Shown piece by piece: positions 1 to 10,363 of a stretch of DNA of 64,000 nucleotides (position 1 is the first letter of the stretch; each line of letters starts with the position of its first letter). Position numbers and translations under genes: made by a program. This DNA is from Flavobacteria bacterium MS024-3C (GTDB lineage: Bacteria; Bacteroidota; Bacteroidia; Flavobacteriales; Flavobacteriaceae): assembly GCA_000173115.1 (NCBI GenBank), contig ABVW01000004.1, positions 31,968 to 95,967 on the forward strand, written 5' to 3'. The notes below the pieces were generated by a model, which searched no databases, was not told the origin of the DNA, and saw only the letters and a program-made list of their open reading frames with translations.

Positions 1-60
1 GTCAAAGCCACAAGATACATTGGCAATCGTTCCAGGACAAAATACACGTATAGACTTCAT
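1..60 (-). CDS. thrB: Homoserine kinase, N-terminal fragment (cut by window edge)
   Basis: Only the first 20 codons are inside the window. They read MKSIRVFCPGTIANVSCGFD, which matches the start of GHMP-family homoserine kinases (a Pro-Gly/Ala-Thr-x-Ala-Asn segment followed by Gly-Phe-Asp). The enzyme phosphorylates homoserine to O-phosphohomoserine in threonine synthesis. The start codon is 31 bp downstream of the thrA stop, on the same strand, so thrA and thrB very probably form one operon. The identification rests on a short stretch plus context, and context makes it strong. Confidence 0.85.
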   Translation of the reverse strand, partial: MKSIRVFCPGTIANVSCGFD

Positions 61-91
61 GTGATAAACTTTATGATCTTAAAGGTAGTTT

Positions 92-2536
92 TTAAAAGTT
101 CCCAACTCGGATAATGTCTGCAAATATACCAGAGGCTGTTACGGCAGCACCCGCACCAGCGCCTTTAATAATCATAGGCTGATTCGGATAGCGCTCTGTA
201 TAAAAGAGCACAATATTATCACTTCCTTCCAAAGCGTAAAAATCATGACCCTGGGGTATTTCTTGAAGCCCCACTGAGGCTTTTCCGTCTTTAAAGCTGG
301 CCACGTATTTTAGTTTTGCGCCTTTGGCATATGCCTTTTGGTACATAGTCTGGAAGTCAGATTCATATTTAATTAAACTATCAAAGAAAGCTTCATTTGA
401 ACTGGTTTCTAAACTTTCTGAAGGTAAAAATGAATTGTTCTCTATGTCATTTATTTCCATCACATGACCACTTTCTCTGGCCAAGATAAGTATTTTACGC
501 ATCACGTCTATTCCACTTAGATCTATGGTTGGATCTGGTTCAGTATAACCTTCTTCCTGAGCTTGCTTTACCACATCGTGAAAAGTTGTTTGGTCATTAA
601 AATGATTAAAGACAAAGTTTAAACTACCCGATAATACCGCCTGAATTTCTTTGATCTCATCTCCAGAGGCAACGAGATTTTTTAGGGTGTCTATAATAGG
701 TAATCCAGCTCCTACGTTTGTCTCGAATAAAAAGGAGGCATTGTAAGTTCTGGCCAAATCTTTGAGCCTTTTATAATTTGGATAAGCAGCCGCACAGGCA
801 ATTTTGTTACAGGTAACCACAGAAATACTTTTTGACAGATAATCCGCGTAAGTATTTGCCACCAATTCGCTCGCAGTATTGTCTACAAAAATGGCATTTC
901 TAAGGTTTAGACTAAGAATTTTTTCTAAAAAGAGCGGCATACTTGCTTTCTCCCCTTTAGAAAGGCTGTTTTGCCAATCATTGAGATCCAATCCGTCTGA
1001 TTTAAAGCACATGGTTCTTGAATTGCTAATACCTATAACCCTAACAGAGAGTTTTAGCTGCTTTTTGAGATAGTCTTTTTGTTGGGCCAATTGCTCTAAC
1101 AATTTTGCGCCCACATTTCCAGAGCCCATCACAAAGAGGTTTAACTGTTTAATATTTTCTTCAAAAAAGACCTCGTGTAAAGCATTCAAAGCTTTTTTAA
1201 CATCTGCTTTTTCTACTACCGCGGAGATATTTCGCTCAGAAGCGCCTTGTGCAATGGCCCTGATGTTGACATTGTTTTTACCCAAGGTAGCAAACATCTT
1301 ACCACTTAAACCTTGGTGCTTTTTCATCTGATCTCCCACTAAAGCAATAATGGCCAAATCATTTTCTGCAATGACCGCTTTAATTTTCCCCTGTGACATT
1401 TCGAATTCAAAGGCTTCATTGACTAAAGCAACAGCGGCTGAGGTGTCTTCTGCAGCAATACCCACACAGATAGAATGTTCTGAAGAAGCTTGGGTAATAA
1501 GCACTACACTTATTTTTGCATTGGAGAGGACCTCGAAAAATCTTTTAGATATTCCAGGAATACCAACCATACCTGAGCCCTCCAATGAAATTAAGGCAAT
1601 GTTTTCTACATGGCTAATGCCCTGTACGGTTTTATTTCCTTCTGAAGCTTGTTTTTGAATCAGTGTACCCACCGCCTGAGGGTCAAAAGTGTTTTTAATA
1701 GCAATAGGAATTTGCTTTTGTAACACCGGTTGAATGGTAGGAGGGTAGAGTACTTTAGCACCAAAATGAGACAATTCCATGGCCTCTTCATATGAAATGC
1801 TAGTGATGGGCCTAGCTTGCTTTACCAATTTTGGATTTGCTGTAAACATCCCACTCACATCTGTATATATTTCTAGTAATGATGCGTCTAGCGCAGCTGC
1901 GACTATGGCTGCAGTAAAATCTGAACCACCCCTGCCTAGCGTGGTTGCAACCCCTTCTGAACTAGAGGCAATAAACCCACCCATGACAACAATGGCGTTT
2001 TTATTGGCCCCGTTGAATTCAAGTAATTTTTGGTTGGTCAGGGCGTAGTTAACAGATGCTTTTCCGTGTACTTGGTCTGTAGTAATGAGTGTTCTTGCGT
2101 CTGCATGAATGGCGTCTAAACCCTGAGACTTAAAGTAAGCACTGATAATGTATGAAGACAGCAGTTCTCCAAAGCTCACTATTTTGTCAGAGAGTTTTGG
2201 GGTAATCTCTCCAATGAGGTATGCGCCTTCTAAAAGAGTTTCTAAAGTATTTAATGCCGCTTTAATTTGACTAAGAATAGCAGACTGGTCGTTAGGCGCT
2301 ATAAGTGATTTAACCGTGTCTAGGTGTCTTTTTTCAATCTCATTTAAGGGTGTTTTGTAAAGAGGGTCTTGATTTGCTGCTGCAGCTGCAGTGTCTAACA
2401 ATAAATCTGTGATGCCTCCAAGTGCAGAAACAACCACATATTGTTTTGTATAGGCATTCTGATAGACAATATTTTTAACAAGACTTATATTTTGTGCGTT
2501 GGCTACTGAGGTACCACCGAATTTTAAAACATTCAT
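92..2536 (-). CDS. thrA: Bifunctional aspartokinase I / homoserine dehydrogenase I
   Basis: This 814-residue cytoplasmic enzyme catalyses the first and third steps from aspartate to threonine. The N-terminus carries the aspartokinase motif KFGGTSV (residues 5-11) and a GRGGSDFTA segment near residue 200. The middle region (about 300-455) fits tandem ACT regulatory domains. The C-terminal half is homoserine dehydrogenase, with the nucleotide-binding VMGSGNVG near residue 468 and the catalytic region EPDPTIDLSGIDVMRK. Length is normal for ThrA. thrB follows 31 bp downstream, and a threonine-rich leader peptide lies upstream, so attenuation by threonine supply is likely. Confidence 0.97.
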   Translation of the reverse strand: MNVLKFGGTSVANAQNISLVKNIVYQNAYTKQYVVVSALGGITDLLLDTAAAAANQDPLYKTPLNEIEKRHLDTVKSLIAPNDQSAILSQIKAALNTLETLLEGAYLIGEITPKLSDKIVSFGELLSSYIISAYFKSQGLDAIHADARTLITTDQVHGKASVNYALTNQKLLEFNGANKNAIVVMGGFIASSSEGVATTLGRGGSDFTAAIVAAALDASLLEIYTDVSGMFTANPKLVKQARPITSISYEEAMELSHFGAKVLYPPTIQPVLQKQIPIAIKNTFDPQAVGTLIQKQASEGNKTVQGISHVENIALISLEGSGMVGIPGISKRFFEVLSNAKISVVLITQASSEHSICVGIAAEDTSAAVALVNEAFEFEMSQGKIKAVIAENDLAIIALVGDQMKKHQGLSGKMFATLGKNNVNIRAIAQGASERNISAVVEKADVKKALNALHEVFFEENIKQLNLFVMGSGNVGAKLLEQLAQQKDYLKKQLKLSVRVIGISNSRTMCFKSDGLDLNDWQNSLSKGEKASMPLFLEKILSLNLRNAIFVDNTASELVANTYADYLSKSISVVTCNKIACAAAYPNYKRLKDLARTYNASFLFETNVGAGLPIIDTLKNLVASGDEIKEIQAVLSGSLNFVFNHFNDQTTFHDVVKQAQEEGYTEPDPTIDLSGIDVMRKILILARESGHVMEINDIENNSFLPSESLETSSNEAFFDSLIKYESDFQTMYQKAYAKGAKLKYVASFKDGKASVGLQEIPQGHDFYALEGSDNIVLFYTERYPNQPMIIKGAGAGAAVTASGIFADIIRVGNF

Positions 2537-2590
2537 GGGTTAACTTTTAAAGAATAAAAAAATAAATAAATAGGTTGCGGAAGTAATCAT

Positions 2591-2686
2591 CTAATACCCC
2601 AAAGGGGTTCCTGTAGTAGTAGTCATAGCAAATGTGCTCGTTAAAAAACGAGTGCCTCTAAATTCAGAACGAACTAATAATGGCAT
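2591..2686 (-). CDS. thrL: Putative thr operon leader peptide
   Basis: A 31-codon reading frame lies between the putative thr promoter and thrA and ends in MTTTTGTPLGY followed by TAG. Four consecutive threonine codons plus a fifth are typical of a threonine attenuator peptide. An internal ATG (2624-2626) would give an 11-residue peptide that starts right at the threonine run; I cannot decide between the two starts. It ends 54 bp before the thrA start. The peptide content and position are seen in the sequence; the regulatory role is inferred from known thr leaders. Confidence 0.75.
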   Translation of the reverse strand: MPLLVRSEFRGTRFLTSTFAMTTTTGTPLGY

Positions 2687-2713
2687 GCTTGGATGATTTA
2701 TTTTTCAAATATA
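2594..2713 (-). promoter_or_regulatory. thr operon promoter element and leader hairpins
   Basis: On the minus strand a good Bacteroidota -7 element TATATTTG covers 2706-2713; the matching -33 TTG at the usual 20-bp spacing is absent. Downstream are two short perfect hairpins: CTCGTT/AACGAG (2637-2652), inside the leader frame ahead of the threonine codons, and ACCCC/GGGGT (2596-2608), which overlaps the last leader codons. A T-rich stretch follows before thrA. These are plausible alternative structures for attenuation, but which one acts as terminator or antiterminator cannot be settled by eye. Confidence 0.5.
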
Positions 2714-2823
2714 GCCAAATACACTGCCCAAGCATTGTAAAGCCCTTATTTTTAGTAGATATGTAATTTTAGGTGCTTTTTGATGAGAATTTAAAGATAT
2801 AAACTTATAAATCAAGGGATATC

Positions 2824-2856
2824 AAAAAAGCCGCTCCTGAAGGGAGCGGCTTTTTT
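2824..2856. terminator. Bidirectional-looking terminator after clpC
   Basis: A perfect GC-rich hairpin (GCCGCTCC / GGGAGCGGC type arms) is flanked by A6 and T6 runs. It lies just beyond the clpC stop and ends clpC transcription before the thr leader. Confidence 0.9.
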
Positions 2857-2875
2857 ATTATTGTAAATCAATGAA

Positions 2876-5431
2876 TTATGACGCTTGAGAAGATTCCTCT
2901 GCTTTTTTAATGGTGACTTTTAATTTTTCATCGTCTTTGTCATCCCTGTCTAATGAAATGGTGTCTCCTGAGACCAAGTTGGCATTGACAATCTGTTCTG
3001 CCAAACTGTCTTCAATATACTTTTGAATGGCTCTTTTTAGTGGCCTGGCGCCAAATTGTTTGTCAAATCCTTTTTCAGCAATAAAATCTTTCGCCTTTTT
3101 GGACAGTTTCAATTGGTAGCCGAGTCCCTCTATTCTCTTGTGTAATTTCTTTAACTCAATGTCAATAATCAAATGAATGTCTTCTTGCTCTAAGGCGTTA
3201 AAGATAACAATGTCATCTATTCTGTTAAGAAACTCCGGAGCAAATGCTTTTTTAAGTGCATTTTCTATGACCCCTTTGTTGTGCTTGTCAGTTTGAGATT
3301 TCATAGATGCTGTTCCAAAACCAACCCCTTGTCCAAAGTCTTTAAGCTGTCTAGATCCAATATTAGACGTCATGATAATGATGGTATTTCTAAAATCAAT
3401 CTTGCGACCTAAACTATCTGTTAGATAACCGTCATCTAAAACTTGAAGCATGGTGTTAAATACATCTGGATGTGCTTTTTCTACCTCGTCCAATAAAATA
3501 ACTGCATAAGGTTTGCGCCTCACTTTTTCTGTTAACTGCCCACCTTCTTCATAACCAACATAGCCAGGAGGGGAGCCAATTAATCTAGAAATGGCAAACT
3601 TCTCCATGTATTCACTCATGTCAATACGAATAAGCGATTCTTCAGAGTCAAACAATTCCTTGGCCAATACTTTAGCCAACTGTGTTTTTCCTACACCGGT
3701 TTGGCCTAGAAATATAAAAGATCCTATGGGTTTATTAGGGTCTTTTAACCCCGCCCTATTTCTTTGAATGGCTCTTGCTACCTTAGCGACTGCTTCGTTT
3801 TGTCCAACAACGGCTTCTTGAATAATTTCTGGTAATTTTGCCAGTTTAGTACTTTCTGCTTGCGCAATTCTAGTGACTGGAATACCACTCATCATAGAAA
3901 CCACATCTGCCACATGGTCATCTGTAACCACTTCCTTATGTAATTTGCTCTCTTCTTCCCATTTGTCTTGGGCCTCTTGAAGTGCTTTTTCCAATTTTTT
4001 CTCGTCGTCTCTTAATTTTGCGGCCTCTTCATAACGCTGCTTTTTAACCACAGTATTTTTTTCTTCTCGTACAGTTTCTAATTGGCTTTCTAAACTGACA
4101 ATCTGTTTGGGCACATTCATATTAGTAATGTGTACTCTAGAACCTACCTCATCTAGGGCGTCAATGGCTTTATCTGGTAAAAAGCGGTCCGTAATATACC
4201 TGTCCGTAAGGGTCACACAAGCTTCTAATGCCGCATCCGTATAAGTTACATTGTGGTGGTCTTCGTATTTTGGTTTTATATTTTTAAGAATTTCGAGGGT
4301 TTCTGCTACTGAGGTAGGTTCTACTATCACTTTTTGAAACCTTCTTTCTAAGGCACCGTCTTTTTCTATGTGCTGTCTAAACTCATCAAGGGTAGTGGCT
4401 CCAATACATTGTATCTCTCCCCTGGCTAGGGCAGGTTTAAACATATTAGATGCGTCTAAGCTTCCTGTAGCACCACCAGCACCAACAATGGTGTGAATTT
4501 CATCTATAAATAAGATAATGTCATCATTTTTCTCCAATTCGTTCATGACCGCTTTCATGCGTTCTTCGAATTGTCCACGGTATTTTGTGCCAGCAACTAA
4601 GGAGGCCAAGTCTAAAGTAACCACCCTTTTGTTGAAGAGTACTCTAGAGACCTTTTTTTGAATAATTCTAAGGGCCAATCCCTCTGCAATAGCACTTTTA
4701 CCCACGCCAGGTTCTCCTATTAATAGGGGGTTATTTTTCTTTCTACGACTTAAAATTTGAGAGACCCGTTCTATTTCCTTTTGTCTTCCAACCACAGGAT
4801 CTAAACGGTCTTCTTCTGCCATTTGGGTCAGGTCTCTACCAAAATTGTCTAAAACGGGGGTCTTTGATTTTTTTCCTGACTTGTTGGCAGTTGTTCCGCC
4901 ACCAAAAGATTCTCCAGTATTTTCTTCTGCGTCAGATTCGCTAGAAAATGAGGCTTCAGTTGGTCCGCTGGTATAATCGTCGTCTGAAGTGATCATAGTC
5001 TTAAACTGCTCTTTTACGCCGTCGTAGTCTACCATCATTTTTTGCAACAATTTGGTAGTAGGGTCATTTTCATTTCTGAGAATACACAGCAGCAAATGCG
5101 CCGTATTTATAGCGGTGCTTTGAAACAGTTTGGCTTCTAAAAAAGTAGTTTTTAAGGCCCTCTCTGCTTGTCTGGTTAGGTGTAGGTTCTTTTTATCCTG
5201 ATGAACCAAACTAGGGTTTGGATTGGCTGGACTTAAGATTTCTACCTTTCTTCTCAAGTGTTCCAAATCTACCGATAGGGCGTCTAAGATACTAATGGCT
5301 TTACCGCCACCATCTCTTAACAATCCTAACATTAAGTGTTCCGTTCCAATAAAGTCATGCCCTAATCTAAGGGCTTCTTCTTTACTGTAGGCAATCACGT
5401 CTTTTACTCTAGGTGAAAAATTATCATCCAT
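2876..5431 (-). CDS. clpC: ClpC-type AAA+ unfoldase
   Basis: Hsp100 ATPase that unfolds proteins for the ClpP protease. I chose the start at the internal methionine giving MDDNFSPRV (851 aa), the usual beginning of Bacteroidota ClpC; an in-frame ATG seven codons upstream (5452) also exists. Visible in order: Clp N-repeats (1-145), a Gly/Ser-rich linker, AAA1 with Walker [10 protein letters not shown] and Walker B FIDEIH, a UVR-like coiled middle segment ([17 protein letters not shown]), and AAA2 with [12 protein letters not shown] and [13 protein letters not shown]. It is divergent from gyrA and followed by a strong terminator. Confidence 0.96.
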   Translation of the reverse strand: MDDNFSPRVKDVIAYSKEEALRLGHDFIGTEHLMLGLLRDGGGKAISILDALSVDLEHLRRKVEILSPANPNPSLVHQDKKNLHLTRQAERALKTTFLEAKLFQSTAINTAHLLLCILRNENDPTTKLLQKMMVDYDGVKEQFKTMITSDDDYTSGPTEASFSSESDAEENTGESFGGGTTANKSGKKSKTPVLDNFGRDLTQMAEEDRLDPVVGRQKEIERVSQILSRRKKNNPLLIGEPGVGKSAIAEGLALRIIQKKVSRVLFNKRVVTLDLASLVAGTKYRGQFEERMKAVMNELEKNDDIILFIDEIHTIVGAGGATGSLDASNMFKPALARGEIQCIGATTLDEFRQHIEKDGALERRFQKVIVEPTSVAETLEILKNIKPKYEDHHNVTYTDAALEACVTLTDRYITDRFLPDKAIDALDEVGSRVHITNMNVPKQIVSLESQLETVREEKNTVVKKQRYEEAAKLRDDEKKLEKALQEAQDKWEEESKLHKEVVTDDHVADVVSMMSGIPVTRIAQAESTKLAKLPEIIQEAVVGQNEAVAKVARAIQRNRAGLKDPNKPIGSFIFLGQTGVGKTQLAKVLAKELFDSEESLIRIDMSEYMEKFAISRLIGSPPGYVGYEEGGQLTEKVRRKPYAVILLDEVEKAHPDVFNTMLQVLDDGYLTDSLGRKIDFRNTIIIMTSNIGSRQLKDFGQGVGFGTASMKSQTDKHNKGVIENALKKAFAPEFLNRIDDIVIFNALEQEDIHLIIDIELKKLHKRIEGLGYQLKLSKKAKDFIAEKGFDKQFGARPLKRAIQKYIEDSLAEQIVNANLVSGDTISLDRDDKDDEKLKVTIKKAEESSQAS

Positions 5432-5687
5432 AAACCAGTTGTTTATACTCAAAAATAGTAAATCTTTTTACCACTCAATTACAAATAGTATTCCTTTTTG
5501 TATTATATGACACAATTGACAAAAAAACAATGGCTTGTCCAAACAAGCCCCAGCTATTTTATTAACTATTTGTCCTATTATATATGTTGATAAATTCTTT
5601 AATAAACTACTCTTTAACCTCCCCTAAAGCATCCAAATTATGTATATTGGCTTGATTTTTTAATGAATAAAGAATAGCTTTTTTAAT

Positions 5688-8240
5688 ATGGCAGAAGGAG
5701 AAAAATTAATTAAGATTAACATAGACGACGAAATGAAGTCTGCCTACATAGATTATTCTATGTCGGTTATTGTATCACGTGCCTTACCAGATGTAAGAGA
5801 TGGTTTAAAACCAGTGCACCGAAGGGTGTTGTTTGGAATGCATGAGTTGGGCGTTAGGGCTACAGGTGCACACAAGAAGTCTGCGAGAATTGTAGGAGAA
5901 GTTTTAGGTAAGTACCACCCACATGGAGATACTTCTGTTTACGACACTATGGTGCGTATGGCACAAGAGTGGAGTTTGCGATATATGTTGGTAGACGGCC
6001 AAGGTAACTTTGGCTCTATTGACGGAGACAGTCCTGCGGCAATGCGTTATACGGAAGCCCGTATGCGCAAGATTGCAGACGACATGCTAATAGATATTGA
6101 CAAAGACACGGTAGACCACCAATTAAATTTTGACGACACTTTAGAAGAACCTAAAGTACTTCCCACCAGAATTCCCAACCTACTGGTGAATGGTGCTTCT
6201 GGGATTGCTGTAGGGATGGCCACCAATATGCCGCCACACAACCTATCGGAAGTGGTAGACGGAACTATTGCTTATATAGAAAATCCAAATATTGAAATAG
6301 ACGAACTCATCACCCACATTAAGGCCCCAGATTTTCCAACAGGAGGTGTTATTTTTGGATATGAAGGAGTTAAAGAAGCTTTTCATACTGGAAGGGGTAG
6401 GGTCGTTGTTCGTGCCAAAGCTATTATTGAAGAAGTTCAGGGAAAAGAGTGTATCATAGTCACTGAAATCCCATACCAAGTCAATAAGGCAGACATGATC
6501 AAGAAAACAGCAGACTTGGTTAATGACAAGAAAATTGAGGGTATTTCTACCATTAGGGATGAATCCGATAGAAATGGAATGCGTATTGTTTATATCTTAA
6601 AAAGAGATGCAATTCCAAATATTGTATTAAATACCCTGTATAAATACACTTCACTCCAGTCTTCCTTTAGCGTCAACAATATTGCGCTTGTCAATGGAAG
6701 ACCACAGCAATTAAATGTCAAGGAAATGATCCACTATTTTGTGGAACACAGACATGAGGTTGTGGTGAGAAGAACCAAATTTGAATTAAAGAAAGCAGAA
6801 GACAGGGCCCACATTTTAGAAGGTTTGATCATTGCTTCTGACAATATAGATGAGGTAATTAAGCTCATTAGGGCGTCTTCTAGTCCAGACGAGGCTCGGG
6901 AGTCTTTAATGGAACGTTTTAAATTGTCTGAAATACAAGCCAAGGCCATTGTGGAAATGCGCCTGCGTCAGTTGACAGGTCTTGAGCAAGATAAGTTAAG
7001 AACGGAATACAATGACATTATTGCGACCATTGCAGATCTAAAAGATATTTTGGGAGACAAGGAACGTAGAATGTCCATCATTAAAGAAGAACTTCAAGAG
7101 GTAAAAACCAAGTATGGAGATGCACGTCGTTCAGAGATCAACTATGCAGGTGGAAGTCTCAGTATAGAAGATATGATTCCAGATGAGCAGGTAGTTATTA
7201 CCATTTCTCATGCAGGTTATATTAAGAGAACCGCGCTTTCGGAGTACAAGACCCAAAATAGAGGTGGGGTAGGCCAAAAGGCATCGGCGACAAGAAATGA
7301 AGATTTCTTGGAGCACTTATTTGTGGGAACCAACCACCAATATATGTTATTCTTTACCCAAAGCGGGAAGTGTTTCTGGATGCGTGTTTACGAAATTCCA
7401 GAGGGCTCTAGAACCTCTAAAGGTAGGGCCATTCAAAACCTGATCAATATTTCTCAAGAAGACAAGGTGAAAGCCTTTATTTGCACCCAAGATCTTAAGG
7501 ATGAGGAGTATGTGAACAGCCATTATGTGATTATGGCCACTAAAAAAGGGATTGTAAAGAAAACTACTTTAGAGCAGTACTCTAGACCGAGAACCAACGG
7601 TATAAACGCAATTGGTGTAAGGGAGGGAGATGAGCTGTTAGAAGCCAAACTGACCACGGGAACCAGTCAAGTATTCCTAGGCCTTAAATCTGGTAAAGCC
7701 ATAAGATTTGAAGAGAGCAAAACCAGACCTATGGGTAGGGGTGCATCCGGCGTAAGAGGGGTGAGCCTTGCAAATGATCAAGATGAGGTGATTGGAATGA
7801 TCACAGTTCACAACGAGGAAGACCACATTTTAGTGGTGTCTGAAAAAGGATATGGAAAACGTTCTTCTATGGAAGATTACCGCGTGACCAACCGAGGTGG
7901 AAAAGGGGTTAAAACCATTTCTATTACAGAGAAAACGGGTGGGCTTGTCGCTATTAAAAATGTGACAGATTCAGATGACCTAATGATTATTAATAAATCT
8001 GGGATTGCCATTAGATTGGGTGTAGAAGACCTTCGTGTGATGGGAAGGGCTACCCAAGGAGTGAAATTGATTAATATTAGAGAAAACGATTCTATTGCTG
8101 CAGTAGCTAAAGTGATGAAAGAAGAAGAGGAAGAAATTCTTTCAGATGGATTAGATGATTCTGGCGCTAGCGCCGATACTGCTCCCGAGGCACCAGAAGC
8201 CACCCAAGAAAATAGTGAAGAAACAGGGTCTGAATCTTAA
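5688..8240 (+). CDS. gyrA: DNA gyrase subunit A
   Basis: The 850-residue DNA-cleaving subunit of gyrase. The catalytic tyrosine sits in AMRYTEARM (about residue 120). The quinolone region reads [17 protein letters not shown], with Thr at the position equivalent to E. coli Ser83, which I recall as the usual residue in several flavobacteria. The C-terminal beta-pinwheel shows GyrA-box-like repeats ([26 protein letters not shown]), and the protein ends in a long acidic tail. A TPR protein follows 47 bp downstream on the same strand, probably co-transcribed. The gene is divergent from clpC. Confidence 0.98.
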   Translation: MAEGEKLIKINIDDEMKSAYIDYSMSVIVSRALPDVRDGLKPVHRRVLFGMHELGVRATGAHKKSARIVGEVLGKYHPHGDTSVYDTMVRMAQEWSLRYMLVDGQGNFGSIDGDSPAAMRYTEARMRKIADDMLIDIDKDTVDHQLNFDDTLEEPKVLPTRIPNLLVNGASGIAVGMATNMPPHNLSEVVDGTIAYIENPNIEIDELITHIKAPDFPTGGVIFGYEGVKEAFHTGRGRVVVRAKAIIEEVQGKECIIVTEIPYQVNKADMIKKTADLVNDKKIEGISTIRDESDRNGMRIVYILKRDAIPNIVLNTLYKYTSLQSSFSVNNIALVNGRPQQLNVKEMIHYFVEHRHEVVVRRTKFELKKAEDRAHILEGLIIASDNIDEVIKLIRASSSPDEARESLMERFKLSEIQAKAIVEMRLRQLTGLEQDKLRTEYNDIIATIADLKDILGDKERRMSIIKEELQEVKTKYGDARRSEINYAGGSLSIEDMIPDEQVVITISHAGYIKRTALSEYKTQNRGGVGQKASATRNEDFLEHLFVGTNHQYMLFFTQSGKCFWMRVYEIPEGSRTSKGRAIQNLINISQEDKVKAFICTQDLKDEEYVNSHYVIMATKKGIVKKTTLEQYSRPRTNGINAIGVREGDELLEAKLTTGTSQVFLGLKSGKAIRFEESKTRPMGRGASGVRGVSLANDQDEVIGMITVHNEEDHILVVSEKGYGKRSSMEDYRVTNRGGKGVKTISITEKTGGLVAIKNVTDSDDLMIINKSGIAIRLGVEDLRVMGRATQGVKLINIRENDSIAAVAKVMKEEEEEILSDGLDDSGASADTAPEAPEATQENSEETGSES

Positions 8241-8287
8241 ATTTGATTATTTTTACCCGCTAATAAAATTATTATAAAACACCAACA

Positions 8288-9550
8288 ATGAAAAATACTT
8301 TATTACTGCTAGCTGCTATTGGAGTAACCACAGCTAGTTTTGCCCAAAAAGATGAAATTAAAGCCGCGACAAAAGCCCTTAAATCAGGAGATGCTGCTGC
8401 TGTACTTTCTGCTTTAGACGGAGCTGCGAGTACTATTGACGCAGCAGAGGTTAAATATGTAAATCAGTTTTACTTTTTACAAGGAGAAGCTTATGCCATG
8501 CAAGCCAAAGAGGGAGATTTTTCTGCTTATGACAAAGCGGTAGCCTCTTACACCAAAGCCATGCAAAGTGAAACAGCTTCTGGTAAAGCCAAATACACGG
8601 CAGACATTAAGCAGAAGTTTGCTACTATGACCTCTGAAATTGTCAATGCGGCTGTTTCTGACAACAATGAAGAGAAATTCAAAGATGCTGCTGAGAAATT
8701 ATTTTTGAGCTATTCATTGAGCCCTCGGGACACTATTTATTTGTACTACGCAGCGAGTAGTGCTGTAAACGGAAATGAATATGAACTGTCTTTAAAGTAT
8801 TACAATATGCTTAAAGACCTAAACTATGACGGTAGTGAGGAGAAATTCTCTGCAAGAAATATTGAGACAGGAGAGCGTGAGGAAATGCCAAAATCTCAAA
8901 GAGATTTAATGGTTAAATCTGGTGCTTATGACGAGGCTAAAGACGAACGAACGCCTTCTAAATTTAATGAAATCATTAAGAACATTGCACTTATCTATAC
9001 CCAATTGGGCGAAGACGACAATGCCATGGCTGCTTACATTGAAGCCAGAGAAATAAACCCTAATGATGTTGGGCTTATTTTAAACCAAGCCAACTTGTAT
9101 TTTAAGCAAGGTGAAAAGGAAAAATTTAAGAGTCTTATGAACGAGGCCACTGAAGTAGATCCTACCAATCCAGATTTGTTTTACAATATTGGGGTAATTA
9201 ATATGGAACAAGGAAATTCAGAAGCGTCTAGAACGGCTTATCAGAGGGCCATTGATTTATCTCCTACTTATATTAACGCCTATTTAAACCTGTCTACTTC
9301 TTTTGTAAACGAAGGGAATGCTTTAATAGACGCCATGAATAAATTAGGAAGTTCTAGAAAAGACATTGCCCGTTATGATGAACTTAAAGCGGAGAAGCAA
9401 GCCTTCTTTAAGCAGGCTGCAGAAGCTTTGGAGGCAGGTTTGGCTGCAAATACCAATAATGCAGATTTATTGGGCCAGTTAAAGAACATTTATGGTGCTT
9501 TGGGTGACAATGTAAATTATATGAGGGTGAAAAAATTGTTAGAGGAATAA
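8288..9550 (+). CDS. Exported TPR-repeat protein
   Basis: A 420-residue protein with a clear Sec signal peptide (MKNTLLLLAAIGVTTASFAQ, cleavage after about residue 20), so it is periplasmic or secreted. The region of about residues 225-345 holds consecutive TPR units (for example NIALIYTQLGEDDNAMAAY and NIGVINMEQGNSEASRTAY), which normally mediate protein contacts. No enzymatic motif is visible. It follows gyrA closely and ends at a strong terminator, so it is probably expressed with gyrA. I recognise the fold but not a specific function. Confidence 0.85.
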   Translation: MKNTLLLLAAIGVTTASFAQKDEIKAATKALKSGDAAAVLSALDGAASTIDAAEVKYVNQFYFLQGEAYAMQAKEGDFSAYDKAVASYTKAMQSETASGKAKYTADIKQKFATMTSEIVNAAVSDNNEEKFKDAAEKLFLSYSLSPRDTIYLYYAASSAVNGNEYELSLKYYNMLKDLNYDGSEEKFSARNIETGEREEMPKSQRDLMVKSGAYDEAKDERTPSKFNEIIKNIALIYTQLGEDDNAMAAYIEAREINPNDVGLILNQANLYFKQGEKEKFKSLMNEATEVDPTNPDLFYNIGVINMEQGNSEASRTAYQRAIDLSPTYINAYLNLSTSFVNEGNALIDAMNKLGSSRKDIARYDELKAEKQAFFKQAAEALEAGLAANTNNADLLGQLKNIYGALGDNVNYMRVKKLLEE

Positions 9551-9570
9551 TTATCTCAGCATTAGCTTAT

Positions 9571-9604
9571 AAAAAAAAGCCCTCCATTGGAGGGCTTTTT
9601 TTTT
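9571..9604. terminator. Intrinsic terminator after gyrA-TPR unit
   Basis: A perfect hairpin (GCCCTCC-ATT-GGAGGGC) is flanked by an A run and a T run. It sits between the convergent TPR gene and the NlpC/P60-like gene and can serve both strands. Confidence 0.92.
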
Positions 9605-9614
9605 GTGATTAATT

Positions 9615-10361
9615 TTATAGTATTTTTTTAATGACCCTAAGGCTATGGGAGTATTGGTTGGTCTCGTTGTTGAATATGCCTGTGTGGTCTATGCGGTCTA
9701 TGCGCACCTTGCCGTGACAATGAATGATGTGGTGGTCTGGTAGCATTATACCCACATGATCTATGTTCCCTTCTGCGTTGTCAAAGAAAGCCAAATCTCC
9801 CGCTTCAGATTCTTCAATGAAACTTAGGGGCTCTCCTTGCTTGGATTGTAATTCAGCTGTCCTAGCCAATACATAGCCGTTGAGTTTATAAGCCATTTGG
9901 CTCAAGCCAGCTGCGTCTATGCCAAAAGGGAGTGTTCCTCCTTTAAGATGGGGTGCGTTTAAATACATTAAAGCAGTATTTACCACCCCATTTTTAGTTC
10001 CGTTGGCCTTTGTATTACCTTCAAAAGTATGGGACAGTAATTTTAATTGACTTGTATTGGCCCCTAATAAAACAGGCATAAGTGCACCGTTTTCTTCTTG
10101 TATAAAACCAGTGAGTTCTTGGCAATAGCTAGGGGTTTTTTCTTCCAGGCTTTGGTATTGGTCCTCTGAAATTTCCAAGATTTGTAAGTTTTCTACCCAA
10201 CCCTCAGTTTGGTCGTAGGCCATTTTTACCTTAAACCACCATTTTCTGTGGTCCAATATTTTAAACCCTTCTCCATAATGGGCCATGGTAACAATCGCGC
10301 TTTCCGTATCTGGGGCGCTTCTTAAGGCTATATTAGAGAGTTTTGCTATTCCAAAACGCAT
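9615..10361 (-). CDS. NlpC/P60-family protein with SH3-like domain; catalytic Cys replaced
   Basis: 248 residues: an SH3-like domain (about 1-75) followed by an NlpC/P60 fold (about 125-248). Family members are peptidoglycan gamma-D-Glu-diaminoacid endopeptidases with a Cys-His-polar triad. The usual nucleophile motif, FGIDCSG, reads FGIDAAG here (around position 9910), so the cysteine is missing. The histidine region (IDHVGIMLPDHHIIHCHGKVRID) is intact. No signal peptide is visible. It starts 2 bp after the thiolase stop, so the two are co-transcribed. It may be a pseudo-enzyme with a binding role. Confidence 0.85.
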   Translation of the reverse strand: MRFGIAKLSNIALRSAPDTESAIVTMAHYGEGFKILDHRKWWFKVKMAYDQTEGWVENLQILEISEDQYQSLEEKTPSYCQELTGFIQEENGALMPVLLGANTSQLKLLSHTFEGNTKANGTKNGVVNTALMYLNAPHLKGGTLPFGIDAAGLSQMAYKLNGYVLARTAELQSKQGEPLSFIEESEAGDLAFFDNAEGNIDHVGIMLPDHHIIHCHGKVRIDRIDHTGIFNNETNQYSHSLRVIKKIL

Positions 10362-10363
10362 AT

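Noticed and set aside
5900..5990. Quinolone-resistance mutation in gyrA (Thr at the Ser83 position)
   Set aside because: From general knowledge Thr is the wild-type residue here in several flavobacteria, and the other hot-spot Asp is unchanged.
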